Source: an uncultured bacterium (GTDB lineage: Bacteria > Bacillota > Clostridia > Oscillospirales > Acutalibacteraceae). Taken from it: a stretch of DNA of 55,422 nt. This document shows, one piece after another, positions 23,939-32,542 of this stretch. The position numbers and the translations under genes were made by a program. Under the pieces are notes generated by a model, which searched no databases, was not told where the DNA came from, and worked only from the letters and a program-made list of their open reading frames with translations. Position 1 is the stretch's first letter, and every line of letters begins with the position of its first letter. The stretch covers positions 1-55,422 of the forward strand of contig CAJMRT010000010.1 in assembly GCA_905215855.1 (NCBI GenBank), given 5' to 3'.

Positions 23939-24592
23939 TTGGCTGACATATTGATTGTTGAGGACGAAAAGAATATTTCAAATCTTATTGAAATGGCTCT
24001 TTCTCGGCACGGGCACAAAACCGATTGTGTGTTTGACGGCGAAAGCTGTGCCGATGTTCTGGAGAAAAAGCACTTTGACCTTATTCTGCTTGATGTTATG
24101 TTGCCGAAAATCAGCGGTTTTGAGCTTATGGACTACATCAAAGGCTTTGACACACCCGTAATTTTCATTACTGCAAAATCAGATATATCGGACAGGGTTT
24201 ACGGGCTTAACCTGGGGGCTGACGATTACATAACAAAACCGTTTAATATTTCGGAACTTCAGGCAAGAGTCGATGCGGTACTGCGAAGATACAACAAGGC
24301 AAAAACAAAGCTCAGCTTTAAAGACATAGTAATTGACACAAATTCAAGAATAGTCACCAAAAACGGAGTACAAATTGACCTTACATTAAAGGAATACGAA
24401 ATACTTCTGCTTTTTGTACGCAACAAAAACATTGCCCTTTACCGTGAAATGATTTACGAAAGGGTATGGAATGAACCGTATATGGGTGATACAAGAACCG
24501 TGGATCTGCATATTCAGCGGTTAAGAAAAAAGCTTGATTTAAAAGACAACATTCAGTCTGTGTATAAAGTCGGTTACCGTCTTGTTGAATAA
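23939..24592 (+). CDS. OmpR/PhoB-family response regulator
   Basis: A 217-aa regulator. The receiver domain carries the phospho-acceptor D52 (LILLDVMLP), acidic pocket VEDE and the ITAK and KPF motifs. The C-terminal winged helix has the usual TLKEYEILLLF...YERVWNE...TVDLHIQRLRKKL...YKVGYRL pattern. It is cotranscribed with the kinase 18 nt downstream. The start is probably TTG at 23939 with GGAGG eight nt upstream (TTG at 23936 also possible), so initiation may be weak. Confidence 0.9.
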   Translation: MADILIVEDEKNISNLIEMALSRHGHKTDCVFDGESCADVLEKKHFDLILLDVMLPKISGFELMDYIKGFDTPVIFITAKSDISDRVYGLNLGADDYITKPFNISELQARVDAVLRRYNKAKTKLSFKDIVIDTNSRIVTKNGVQIDLTLKEYEILLLFVRNKNIALYREMIYERVWNEPYMGDTRTVDLHIQRLRKKLDLKDNIQSVYKVGYRLVE

Positions 24593-24609
24593 GCGGAGGG
24601 AAAGCCCTA

Positions 24610-26046
24610 ATGAAATTTTCGTGGAAAATATTTTTTATTACCTTTCTTATTATAATTACTTCCTTCGGTGTGGGAGGTTTTCTCCTCATCAACACCGTTT
24701 TTACAAACACGCTGAACAACCGCATTGACTCAGCCAAAAAGAACAACAATTACATCACAACGGCACTTTCGGTATATGCAGACAACAACCTGCCCACCTA
24801 CGGAAACTTGGAATATCTGCGCGTTTCGGCAATCGGATTTGCAAAACAAATTGCAGGCAATTCGGATTCTAAAATCAAAATCGGTTCAATAAACGAGCTC
24901 AGCTTTTCGGCAGAAAATGAATTTGCCCACGGTATGTCGGTAAATTCCAGAAAAAGCAGAGTAGTTACTGAAAATAAAAAATACTATATTCAGACAATAA
25001 GCAAAATTCAGCTTGTAACCAAAAGCTGTTATATTGAAACTGTTGACAATATAACAAGCGTGTACAGCGACCGTGATATGTACTGCACAATTTATCAGTT
25101 CATTCTCATAGGCGTTGCGTTGTTTGCATCAATTCTGCTTGTAATCTTCTCAAAGCTTTTGACAAGACCGCTTGTTAAGCTAAAGGATGCGTCAAAGGAA
25201 GTTGCCGAGGGCAACTTTAATATGAGAGTAAAGGAAAGCCACGGCATTACATCTTCAACCGAAATAACCGAGCTTTCGCAGAGCTTTAACACCATGGCAG
25301 ATTATGTTGAAGACTACATTGAACAGCTAAAGCTTGCAACACAGAATCGTGACAACTTTATTGCGGATTTTACCCACGAGTTAAAAACTCCGCTGACATC
25401 TGTCATAGGTTATGCGGATATGCTCCGTTCATATGAAATGGAGCCTGAACAACGCAGAGAATGTGCCGACCTTATCTACAAAGAGGGCAGTCGGCTGGAG
25501 GCGCTTTCGCTTAATCTGCTAAACCTTATAGTTTTGAAAAATGACGAAATCAAAACCGTAAACATCAGAACGGACATAATTTCCGATGACATTAAAAAGT
25601 CTGTTCTCTTTATTTTGAAAAAATACGGTGTGAAACTCAAATTAAATGTTGAAAAAGCAGAAGTCAACGCAGAGCCGTCGCTCTTGAAAACGCTCTTGTA
25701 CAACCTGATTGACAATGCCTGCAAAGCGAGTGAGAGCGGAAAGCCTGTTACACTCACGGGATATGTTGACAGCGACAGATACCGTTTTTGCGTTACCGAC
25801 AGCGGTTGCGGAATTGCGGAAGATGACCTTGCCAAAATTACCGAACCGTTTTATATGGTTGACAAATCCCGTTCAAGGAGTATGGGCGGAGCCGGACTCG
25901 GACTTTCAATCTGCAACGAAATTGCAAAGCTTCACGGCTCAACTCTTGAAATCGTCAGTGAAGTCGGCAAGGGTACGGACATCAGCTTTACGGTAAGCCT
26001 TGCCGATAATTCTGCGGAAAGTGAGGATTTTGAAGATGAAATTTAA
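24610..26046 (+). CDS. Sensor histidine kinase
   Basis: A 478-aa membrane kinase paired with the preceding regulator. TM1 is at about 7-29, an external domain at 30-160, TM2 at about 162-182, and a HAMP region at 183-235. HisKA has the phosphorylated H256 (DFTHELKTPLTS). The HATPase domain has N (LLYNLIDNACKA), G1 (TDSGCGI), F and G2 (GAGLGLSICNEI) boxes. The stop overlaps the next ORF start. The external ligand is unknown. Confidence 0.92.
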   Translation: MKFSWKIFFITFLIIITSFGVGGFLLINTVFTNTLNNRIDSAKKNNNYITTALSVYADNNLPTYGNLEYLRVSAIGFAKQIAGNSDSKIKIGSINELSFSAENEFAHGMSVNSRKSRVVTENKKYYIQTISKIQLVTKSCYIETVDNITSVYSDRDMYCTIYQFILIGVALFASILLVIFSKLLTRPLVKLKDASKEVAEGNFNMRVKESHGITSSTEITELSQSFNTMADYVEDYIEQLKLATQNRDNFIADFTHELKTPLTSVIGYADMLRSYEMEPEQRRECADLIYKEGSRLEALSLNLLNLIVLKNDEIKTVNIRTDIISDDIKKSVLFILKKYGVKLKLNVEKAEVNAEPSLLKTLLYNLIDNACKASESGKPVTLTGYVDSDRYRFCVTDSGCGIAEDDLAKITEPFYMVDKSRSRSMGGAGLGLSICNEIAKLHGSTLEIVSEVGKGTDISFTVSLADNSAESEDFEDEI

Positions 26047-26836
26047 CCTTAAAAAATCCGCAAAATATATCATCTGCACTTTGCTCACCTTGACCGTAGT
26101 CGCAACCGTTGTGTTTCTCCCCCGCTTTTATTATTCGGTAACGGACAATCGGGGTTCTGTCGGAAACACAGCCGAAACATTTAAACTTACCGCCGATATA
26201 ACTACTTTGAGCGGCGGAGAATTTTTGAAACTCATTTCAAGCGAAGATACCGTTTGGGTTCTTCAAAACAATGCTCCGAAAACAGAAACTGTAATCAGCT
26301 ATGCAAAAAAAGCGTTAAGCAATCTTGCAAATTCGCTTAAAGACACAAAATTATTTTCCAATATTGCAGGCTACATTCGGCCGTTTTTTACACTTGACAG
26401 CTGCAGCGGTTACAAACTTACAATGCGCGGAACACTTGACGGTAATGTAATTGTTTCGTCCGATTTTATGTTTGTAACATGCAACTATGCCAAAGAGGGC
26501 GCACAATACGGACTAAACATAACAATGCTGTTTGATATGGAAACTTTCACAATTTATGAGCTTAACATTGATACAACCTACCTGACGGACAGCGTTACCG
26601 GGAGTGAAATTTCTATTCCGTACAGCGACAGTTATGAACAGGAGCTGTACGGAAGAACCGAATACAGCGACAGTTATAGACAGGAGCTGTACGATGCACT
26701 CATAAAATACTGGGGTGTCAGTTCCGATTCAATAACGGTTAAGGCAAGTTCCGAATCTTTCAGCATCAACATCTGCCCACAGCCGTTTTTGGAATACAGC
26801 AAAATAAACAACGAACAATTTGATTATTATGGCTGA
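26036..26836 (+). CDS. Membrane-anchored protein of unknown function in the two-component operon
   Basis: A 266-aa protein with an N-terminal signal anchor (about 10-28) and an otherwise soluble, probably extracytoplasmic domain. It starts inside the last codons of the kinase gene (11-nt overlap), so it is translationally coupled and may modulate the kinase. A 14-residue tandem duplication (YSDSYEQELYGRTE, then YSDSYRQELYDALI) is encoded by two nearly identical 42-bp units at 26621-26662 and 26663-26704. I do not recognise the family. Confidence 0.72.
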   Translation: MKFNLKKSAKYIICTLLTLTVVATVVFLPRFYYSVTDNRGSVGNTAETFKLTADITTLSGGEFLKLISSEDTVWVLQNNAPKTETVISYAKKALSNLANSLKDTKLFSNIAGYIRPFFTLDSCSGYKLTMRGTLDGNVIVSSDFMFVTCNYAKEGAQYGLNITMLFDMETFTIYELNIDTTYLTDSVTGSEISIPYSDSYEQELYGRTEYSDSYRQELYDALIKYWGVSSDSITVKASSESFSINICPQPFLEYSKINNEQFDYYG

Positions 26837-26872
26837 TGAAACAACTATGATACATTTTTGAACAATTTCAGA

Positions 26873-26921
26873 AACAAGCCTTTTGTATAGTATAGATACA
26901 CTTACGAAAGGCTTGTTTTTT
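26873..26921 (+). terminator. Terminator overlapping the next gene's ribosome site
   Basis: AACAAGCCTTT (26873-26883) pairs with AAAGGCTTGTT (26907-26917), followed by T's up to the ATG at 26922. The AAAGG of the right arm is also the only plausible Shine-Dalgarno of the following gene. Confidence 0.8.
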
Positions 26922-27926
26922 ATGGATATTAAAGAGTATGAGGAATTTTGTAAAAACAGTAAATACGGAAACTTTATGCAGTCGGCAGACTGGGCAAAGG
27001 TTAAAAAGGGTTGGATTCCCGAGTATGTTGCAGTTCGTGATGAAAGAGGGAAAATCAACGGCTGTACACTTGTGCTTGTAAAGAAAATACCGATTCTCAA
27101 CACGGCAATGCTTTATGCACCGAGAGGCTTTGTATGCGACACTCACGACAGTAAAACCGTCAGAAAAATATTTGAGCAGATAAAGCTGATTGCAGAAAAA
27201 TATCACGCATACACACTCAAAACCGATCCGCTGATTGACGAAACCGACTTTATCTCGATTAAAAATCTTGTTGACCTCGGCTTTGTTTATCACGGTGAAA
27301 AGCAGGGATATGACAACACCCAATGCAGAGAAAATTATGTGCTTGACATAAAAGATAAATCGTGTGATGAAGTTTTTGCAAATTTTAAATCAAAATGGCG
27401 GTACAACATCCGCCTTGCAATGAGGAAAGGCGTTGAGTGTAAATTCTGCGGTGAAGATGAGCTTGACGATTTTATGGAGCTTATGAAAGAAACAGGCAGG
27501 CGTGACGGCTTTGAAATTCGTTCGGAAGAATATTTCAGAAATTTTTTACAGGCATTTCACGGCAACGCAAAGCTCTGTATCACAAAGCTTGACGGAAAAG
27601 TTTTGTCGGGTGCATTGCTTGTAAATTATGCAAATGTTGCAAGTTATGTTTACGGCTGTTCATCAAACGAATACAGAAAATATATGCCGAATTATCTTAT
27701 GCAATGGACGATGATTAAGTACGCAATTGAGAGTGGTTGCCATACATACGATTTTTGCGGTATTCCCTATTGGTATGACGAAACGCATAAAAACTACGGT
27801 GTCTACCGCTTTAAACAGGGATTTAACGGCAAAGTCAAAACCTATGCCGGCGAGTTTGACTATGTTTTCAGAAACGGAGTAAATCACATTGCCGACCTTG
27901 CAATGAAACTGAAAAAGCTTGTGTGA
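26922..27926 (+). CDS. FemAB/MurM-like peptidoglycan bridge aminoacyltransferase
   Basis: A 334-aa GNAT-fold transferase that would add amino acids from aminoacyl-tRNA to peptidoglycan stem peptides, or a close lipid-related acyltransferase. Family signs are FMQSADWAKVK, LYAPRGF, KTDPLI, FKSKWRYNIRLAMRKGV, METGRRDGFEIRSEEYF-like segment, YGCSSNEYRKYMPNYLMQW and GIPYWYDETHKNYGVYRFKQGF. Length is typical of single-unit Fem proteins. Its ribosome site lies in the terminator stem of the upstream operon. Context does not fix the donor amino acid. Confidence 0.85.
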   Translation: MDIKEYEEFCKNSKYGNFMQSADWAKVKKGWIPEYVAVRDERGKINGCTLVLVKKIPILNTAMLYAPRGFVCDTHDSKTVRKIFEQIKLIAEKYHAYTLKTDPLIDETDFISIKNLVDLGFVYHGEKQGYDNTQCRENYVLDIKDKSCDEVFANFKSKWRYNIRLAMRKGVECKFCGEDELDDFMELMKETGRRDGFEIRSEEYFRNFLQAFHGNAKLCITKLDGKVLSGALLVNYANVASYVYGCSSNEYRKYMPNYLMQWTMIKYAIESGCHTYDFCGIPYWYDETHKNYGVYRFKQGFNGKVKTYAGEFDYVFRNGVNHIADLAMKLKKLV

Positions 27927-27964
27927 AATATTCATCTGCGTTGAATTTGCAAATCGTATATGCT

Positions 27965-28000
27965 AAAATGGAGTGGGTAAAATTATCCCACTCCATTTTT
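27965..28000 (+). terminator. Terminator of the Fem-like gene
   Basis: A 13-bp stem AAAATGGAGTGGG with its complement (27965-27977 and 27987-27999) and 9-nt loop, with T tail. Confidence 0.88.
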
Positions 28001-28016
28001 GTATCGGAGGAATTTT

Positions 28017-28868
28017 ATGTTCTGCGATTTGCATACACATTCAACATTTTCGGACGGCACATTTTCACCCACGGAAATCGTTTTAAAAGCCAAAGAAACA
28101 GGGCTTGACGCTGTTGCACTCTGCGACCACAACACGGTTGCAGGACTTGACGAATTTGTTTCGGCAGGTAAAAAGTATGGCGTAATCACCGTTGCGGGGA
28201 TTGAATTTTCAACCGAATACAATTCAAAGCAGCTGCACATTGTCGGTCTGTTTATCAAGAAAGAAAACTATTCAGACATAACCAAAATTATGGCTGAGTC
28301 GCAAAAATTAAAGGAGGAAAGCAACAAACTGCTCGTTAAAAATCTTGCGAAAGACGGCTATATTCTCGACTATGACGAAATCAAAAACAGCACGGTTGAC
28401 GGCTTTGTAAACCGTGCAAACATCGCCGCCGCTCTTATGCAAAAGGGCTATGTTTCTTCTGTCAAAGAGGCATTTCAAACCTTGCTTATGTCGAAGTTCG
28501 GCTACTATGTTCCGCCGAAAAGGCCGTCATCTCTGTATATAATTGAAAGGCTGAAAGGTTTCGGTTCAATATCCGTTCTTGCACACCCGTTTCTCAACAT
28601 GAACGAAGATGAGTTGAGAGAATTTCTGCCAAAAGCAAAAGCTTGCGGTCTTAACGCAACGGAGGCGTACTATTCGCTTTTTGACAAAGCCGAAACAGAG
28701 CTTGCCGAGAAAATCTGTGACGAATACGGTCTTTTAAAAAGCGGCGGAAGTGACTTTCACGGAGCAACAAAACCCGATATTTCGCTTAGAGTCGGAAAAG
28801 GAAATCTTGCGATACCGACAGAAATATACAAAAATCTTGCTAATTGTTATCACAACTTCCGATTATAA
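28017..28868 (+). CDS. PHP-domain phosphoesterase (YciV/TrpH-like)
   Basis: A 283-aa PHP hydrolase. The trinuclear metal motifs are DLHTHSTFSDGTFSP at the N-terminus, CDHNT, the E in VAGIEFS, the LAHPF box and the C-terminal SDFHG. Closest in pattern to the YciV/RNase AM and 3',5'-nucleoside bisphosphate phosphatase group, acting on short RNA 5' ends or pAp. ATG 28017 follows GGAGG. It has its own terminators on both sides. Confidence 0.85.
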   Translation: MFCDLHTHSTFSDGTFSPTEIVLKAKETGLDAVALCDHNTVAGLDEFVSAGKKYGVITVAGIEFSTEYNSKQLHIVGLFIKKENYSDITKIMAESQKLKEESNKLLVKNLAKDGYILDYDEIKNSTVDGFVNRANIAAALMQKGYVSSVKEAFQTLLMSKFGYYVPPKRPSSLYIIERLKGFGSISVLAHPFLNMNEDELREFLPKAKACGLNATEAYYSLFDKAETELAEKICDEYGLLKSGGSDFHGATKPDISLRVGKGNLAIPTEIYKNLANCYHNFRL

Positions 28869-28935
28869 AATCATCATTATGCAATGCTCCCTGCATTTTA
28901 CAAGCACAACAATTTAATTTCGACTCAAACAACAC

Positions 28936-28968
28936 AAAACAGCGATGAAAAATAATCACCGCTGTTTT
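28936..28968. terminator. Bidirectional terminator between PHP and nadC genes
   Basis: AAAACAGCG pairs with CGCTGTTTT (28936-28944 with 28960-28968), T-rich on both strands, between two convergent genes. Confidence 0.8.
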
Positions 28969-29001
28969 TTGGTTTTGGATTTAAATTTTTTCAATTCAGG
29001 C

Positions 29002-29841
29002 TTATTTTATTTTAAGTGAAATATCAAAAGCCTTAACCGAATGAGTGAGCGCACCCATTGAAATGATATCGACACCGGTTTCGGCAATTTCACGAAGAGT
29101 TTCGTCCGTGATGCCGCCGCTTGCCTCAAGAAGAGCCTTGCCTGCCGTGATGTCAACAGCCTGTTTCATAAGCTCGGGGCTCATATTGTCGAGCATAATA
29201 ACATCAACGCCTGCCTCAAGAGCCTGATTGAGTTCGTCAAGGTTTCTTACTTCAAGCTCAACCTTGGTCATATGACCGAGTTTTGATTTAAGCTTTGAAA
29301 CAGCGTTGGCAATTCCGCCGCCTGCGTCAATGTGGTTATCCTTGAGCATTGCGGCATCTGAAAGATTGTAACGGTGATTTCTTCCGCCGCCAACCGTAAC
29401 GGCATACTTCTGGAGCGGACGCATACCGGGAAGTGTCTTTCTTGTGTCGGCAATAGAAGCCTTTGTACCGCTGACAATTTCAACAGCCTTGTTTGTTGCG
29501 GTTGCAATACCGCTCATATGCTGAATAAGGTTGAGAGCCGTTCTCTCGCCCTTTAAAATTGTTCTTGTCTTGCCGTGAATTTCAGCGATGATTTCGCCCT
29601 TTACAAGCTTGTCGCCGTCATGCTTATAAACCTTTGCCTCAAACCCGTTTGGCTGAAGAATTTCAAACACACGGAGCGCAACCTCGATACCGCAAAGAAC
29701 ACCTGAACTTTTTGCAAGGAAAATTGCCGTGTTTTCCTGATTTTCGTCAATGAGGTAATCGGTTGTTGTGTCAAGATAGTTAATATCCTCAAGCAATGCG
29801 GTTTTGATAAGATTGTCTACATAAATGCTGTTAAGTGTCAT
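29002..29841 (-). CDS. nadC: Nicotinate-nucleotide pyrophosphorylase (carboxylating)
   Basis: A 279-aa quinolinate phosphoribosyltransferase converting quinolinate and PRPP to nicotinate mononucleotide in de novo NAD synthesis. Seen: LLEDINYLDTTTD, GERTALNLIQHMSGIAT, ADTRKTLPGMR, GGGRNHRYNLSD, LKDNHI, VELEVRNLDE, VDVIMLDNMS and LEASGGI. Its ATG overlaps the nadB stop by one base, so translation is coupled. Confidence 0.95.
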   Translation of the reverse strand: MTLNSIYVDNLIKTALLEDINYLDTTTDYLIDENQENTAIFLAKSSGVLCGIEVALRVFEILQPNGFEAKVYKHDGDKLVKGEIIAEIHGKTRTILKGERTALNLIQHMSGIATATNKAVEIVSGTKASIADTRKTLPGMRPLQKYAVTVGGGRNHRYNLSDAAMLKDNHIDAGGGIANAVSKLKSKLGHMTKVELEVRNLDELNQALEAGVDVIMLDNMSPELMKQAVDITAGKALLEASGGITDETLREIAETGVDIISMGALTHSVKAFDISLKIK

Positions 29842-31307
29842 CAGTCTGTCCCCTCCATAATTTCGTCAAAAATGATACTTGCAACAATTGCCGCACTTCT
29901 TGCCTCAACAAGGTCGGAATTGATTTCGTACTTTTCTGCAAACAGTTCACTCATAATCTCGTGAATCTGCTTACTGCTTTCTTCATATTTTTCAGGCTTT
30001 GGAAGAACAAAATATGCGTCCTGCAAAATCTCTCTGATTTTTGAACGACAGCCGTGCGGCATGGTCTTGCCCTCAACAGGGCGGTAAACAGGTTCTTCGC
30101 CAAGAGTTCTTCTGCCGAATTTGTTTATTTTATCCGTAATATCAAGAGCGGCTGTTCTTGAATAAACGAGTGCCTCAAGCAGTGAGTTACTTGCAAGACG
30201 GTTTGCACCGTGAACACCTGTGTGCGAGCACTCTCCTGCGGCATACAAGCCCTCAACGGTTGTGCGTGAATGAAGGTCAACGTCAATACCGCCCATAAGG
30301 TAATGCTGGCACGGAAATACAGGGATTCTGTCCTTTGTAATGTCAACGCCTTCTTCAAGGCATCTTTCATAAATCATCGGAAAACGATTTCTTACAAAAT
30401 CAGCCGGCTTGTGGGTTATGTCAAGATAGAAATTCTCGCTGTTTGTCTTAATTGATTCAAGCATAACCGCATTTGAAACAACATCTCTCGGAGCAAGCTC
30501 TCCTCTGCTGTCATAATTTGAGGCAAATCTCTCGCCGTTGCAGTTGAGCAGAACCGCACCCTCACCACGAACAGCCTCACTTATAAGAAAACGCTCTCTG
30601 CCATGATCAGCCGCAAATGCTGTCGGGTGAAACTGTATTCTCGAAAGATTTTTAATTCTTGCACCAAGCATATATGCAAACGCAATGCCGTCACCTGTTG
30701 CAATTGCGGAGTTGGTTGTGTATTTATAAACCCTGCCGATACCGCCTGTTGCAAGCAGACAGTAGTTACAGCCGTAGTGAAGCTTTTCACCGTTTCTCAA
30801 AATGCTTATATAAAAACCGTTCAGCACCTTGTCAATTGAATAAACAAGAGCGTTGTCACACACGGTAACATTTTTTAGCTGAGTAACCTTTGCGATAAGT
30901 CCGTCAACAATTGCCTTGCCTGTTGAATCCTTATGATGAACAATTCTGTTTCTGCTGTGACCTGCCTCCAGAGTTTTGCACATTGTGCCGTCCTCGTTAA
31001 GGTCAAAATCAACACCGAGGTCTTTGATTTTAAGAACATCCGAAGGACCTTCGGTAACAAGCTTTTCAACAGCAGAAAGAGTATTTTTATACTTTCCCGC
31101 AATCAATGTATCCGTTATATGCAGCTTGTAGCTGTCGTGAACCGTATCAAGCACACACGCAACACCGCCCTGCGCAAGAGAGCTGTTTGAAAGCTGAAGC
31201 TCACGCTTTGAAACAAGAAGAATATTCACGCTTTCGGGAAAATTAAGTGCCGCATAAAGTCCTGCCGCACCTGTGCCAACGATTACAACATCAAATTTCT
31301 TATCCAT
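29841..31307 (-). CDS. nadB: L-aspartate oxidase
   Basis: A 488-aa FAD enzyme oxidising L-aspartate to iminoaspartate. The FAD-binding GTGAAGLYAAL is at the N-terminus, followed by SSLAQGGVAC, HHKDSTGKAI, ATGGIGRVY, RIQFHPTAF, PCQHYLMGGIDVD and GECSHTGVHGANRLASNSLLEALVY. ATG 31307 with AAAGGAAC upstream is preferred over TTG at 31313. nadA (quinolinate synthase) is not next to it, unlike many Clostridia operons, so it must be elsewhere. Confidence 0.95.
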   Translation of the reverse strand: MDKKFDVVIVGTGAAGLYAALNFPESVNILLVSKRELQLSNSSLAQGGVACVLDTVHDSYKLHITDTLIAGKYKNTLSAVEKLVTEGPSDVLKIKDLGVDFDLNEDGTMCKTLEAGHSRNRIVHHKDSTGKAIVDGLIAKVTQLKNVTVCDNALVYSIDKVLNGFYISILRNGEKLHYGCNYCLLATGGIGRVYKYTTNSAIATGDGIAFAYMLGARIKNLSRIQFHPTAFAADHGRERFLISEAVRGEGAVLLNCNGERFASNYDSRGELAPRDVVSNAVMLESIKTNSENFYLDITHKPADFVRNRFPMIYERCLEEGVDITKDRIPVFPCQHYLMGGIDVDLHSRTTVEGLYAAGECSHTGVHGANRLASNSLLEALVYSRTAALDITDKINKFGRRTLGEEPVYRPVEGKTMPHGCRSKIREILQDAYFVLPKPEKYEESSKQIHEIMSELFAEKYEINSDLVEARSAAIVASIIFDEIMEGTD

Positions 31308-31366
31308 TTCCAAGTTCCTTTGAAAAAAATTTATCTGTTACACACGGCATCACACAAAATACCGTT

Positions 31367-31414
31367 TACAAATTTGTACCTGTATATTATACTACTAATT
31401 GTAAGATTAGTAAA
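31367..31414 (-). promoter_or_regulatory. nadBC promoter with candidate operators
   Basis: Minus strand TTTACT (31409-31414), 17-nt spacer, TATAAT (31386-31391). A 7-bp inverted repeat TACTAAT-N6-ATTAGTA (31393-31412) fills the spacer, and TACAAATTTGTA (31367-31378), a perfect palindrome, covers the expected start site. Both look like repressor sites; the repressor is unknown. Confidence 0.65.
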
Positions 31415-31445
31415 TACAGTAAATAATTTTGAAAGGGCGATTATT

Positions 31446-31631
31446 ATGGCTGAAAATACAATTCCGAACGATCCGATGATTCTTTTAAGCTTTGTTAATA
31501 CAAAGCTGCGTGATTTCTACCCCAGCCTTGATAAAATGTGTGACGATCTCGGTTGCAGTAAAGAAGAAATTGAAAGCAAGCTTTCTGCAATTGACTGCAA
31601 ATACAACGCAGAACTCAATAAATTTGTCTGA
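31446..31631 (+). CDS. DUF4250 small protein
   Basis: A 61-aa protein matching the DUF4250 pattern as I know it: IPNDPMILLSFVNTKLRDFYPSLDKMCDDL. Common in Clostridia; function unknown. It probably forms two or three short helices. ATG at 31446 with GAAAGGG upstream; the upstream extension of this frame has no ribosome site. Confidence 0.8.
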   Translation: MAENTIPNDPMILLSFVNTKLRDFYPSLDKMCDDLGCSKEEIESKLSAIDCKYNAELNKFV

Positions 31632-31715
31632 CATCAAAGGAAAGTCCGTTTTATCGTACACCTCATTTGATATGATTAACATATAGGATATCCCATATGT
31701 TAAGGAGAAAATTTT

Positions 31716-31898
31716 ATGGGCATTTTCGATTTTGAAAGATTGTTTGATTTAAACCATGACGGAATGCTTGATCCGCTTGAAAAAGGTCTTGAGTTCACCG
31801 TGATTGAAGATATTATGAATGATGACGAAGATAATGACGACTTGTTTTCGTCTGATTCAGATGATGAATTTGACACGGATTTCGGCGATGATTTCTGA
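31716..31898 (+). CDS. Acidic EF-hand mini-protein
   Basis: A 60-aa protein with AAGGAGA upstream. Residues 11-22 (DLNHDGMLDPLE) match the EF-hand calcium loop DxNxDGxLxxxE. The C-terminal half is almost entirely Asp/Glu/Ser. A single EF-hand plus an acidic tail suggests calcium or metal binding, or dimer pairing. Short Clostridia proteins of this kind are usually annotated as hypothetical. Confidence 0.75.
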   Translation: MGIFDFERLFDLNHDGMLDPLEKGLEFTVIEDIMNDDEDNDDLFSSDSDDEFDTDFGDDF

Positions 31899-31932
31899 TT
31901 TTATTCTGCAAACAATTTAATCTTCAAGCAAA

Positions 31933-31969
31933 AAGCGAGATGAATTTTTCGATTGAATTCATCTCGCTT
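31933..31969. terminator. Terminator after the EF-hand gene
   Basis: A 14-bp perfect stem (31933-31946 with 31956-31969) followed by T-rich DNA. It can also serve the convergent lipoprotein gene. Confidence 0.88.
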
Positions 31970-32001
31970 ATATTTTTATTTATCGTGATTCTGTTCAAGC
32001 G

Positions 32002-32400
32002 TTACAGCTTGTAATTGTCCATAACCTTTTCCAAGGTCTTGTAATCATCATCGGAAATTTTATACACGGTTGGATTGTCCTTGTCAACACAGATTTTGTC
32101 AGCACCGCCGACACGGATATTGTGGGTAACAATTCCGTCTTTGCGTGTTTCAATAAGGATTCCGCCGTCAAACTCACCGCTTGTACCGCCTGTTTCGGCT
32201 GATTGCAGAATATTCTTGACCGTCTTGAAATCGACCTCGCCAAGCACGGCGGTTGACTCGTCCGACATTACGACGGTTATTTCATCAACATCTGAAAAAT
32301 TAACTTTGTCTGTAATTTTCGTATCACCGCAACCGCAAAGCATTACCGCAACGGATAACATCATCACAAAAGCCAAACAAACCGCTCTGAATTTTTTCAT
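32002..32400 (-). CDS. Small lipoprotein of unknown function
   Basis: A 132-aa protein with an N-terminal signal peptide ending in lipobox MLCGC (Cys 24). The remaining about 108 residues have a mixed alpha/beta pattern (VDEITVVMSD, VDFKTVKNILQSAE, GILIETRKDGIVTHNIRVG, DDDYKTLEKVMDNY). It probably faces the outside of the membrane. No family recognised. Confidence 0.75.
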   Translation of the reverse strand: MKKFRAVCLAFVMMLSVAVMLCGCGDTKITDKVNFSDVDEITVVMSDESTAVLGEVDFKTVKNILQSAETGGTSGEFDGGILIETRKDGIVTHNIRVGGADKICVDKDNPTVYKISDDDYKTLEKVMDNYKL

Positions 32401-32433
32401 ATAATCTCCCCCACAACTATTGATTATGAGAAA

Positions 32434-32462
32434 AGTATAAATAATAATTTTCGCAAAGTCAA
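32434..32462 (-). promoter_or_regulatory. Promoter of the small lipoprotein gene
   Basis: Minus strand TTGACT, 17-nt spacer, TATACT. Confidence 0.75.
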
Positions 32463-32483
32463 CATCTCTGCAAAAAATGTCGA

Positions 32484-32512
32484 TTGATATAATCCAACTT
32501 TTATGTTAAAAT
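32484..32512 (+). promoter_or_regulatory. Promoter of the three-TM protein gene
   Basis: TTGATA, 17-nt spacer, TAAAAT, 30 nt before the start, divergent from the lipoprotein promoter. Confidence 0.7.
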
Positions 32513-32542
32513 TTGGATATCAAAATATTTTCGGAGAACATT

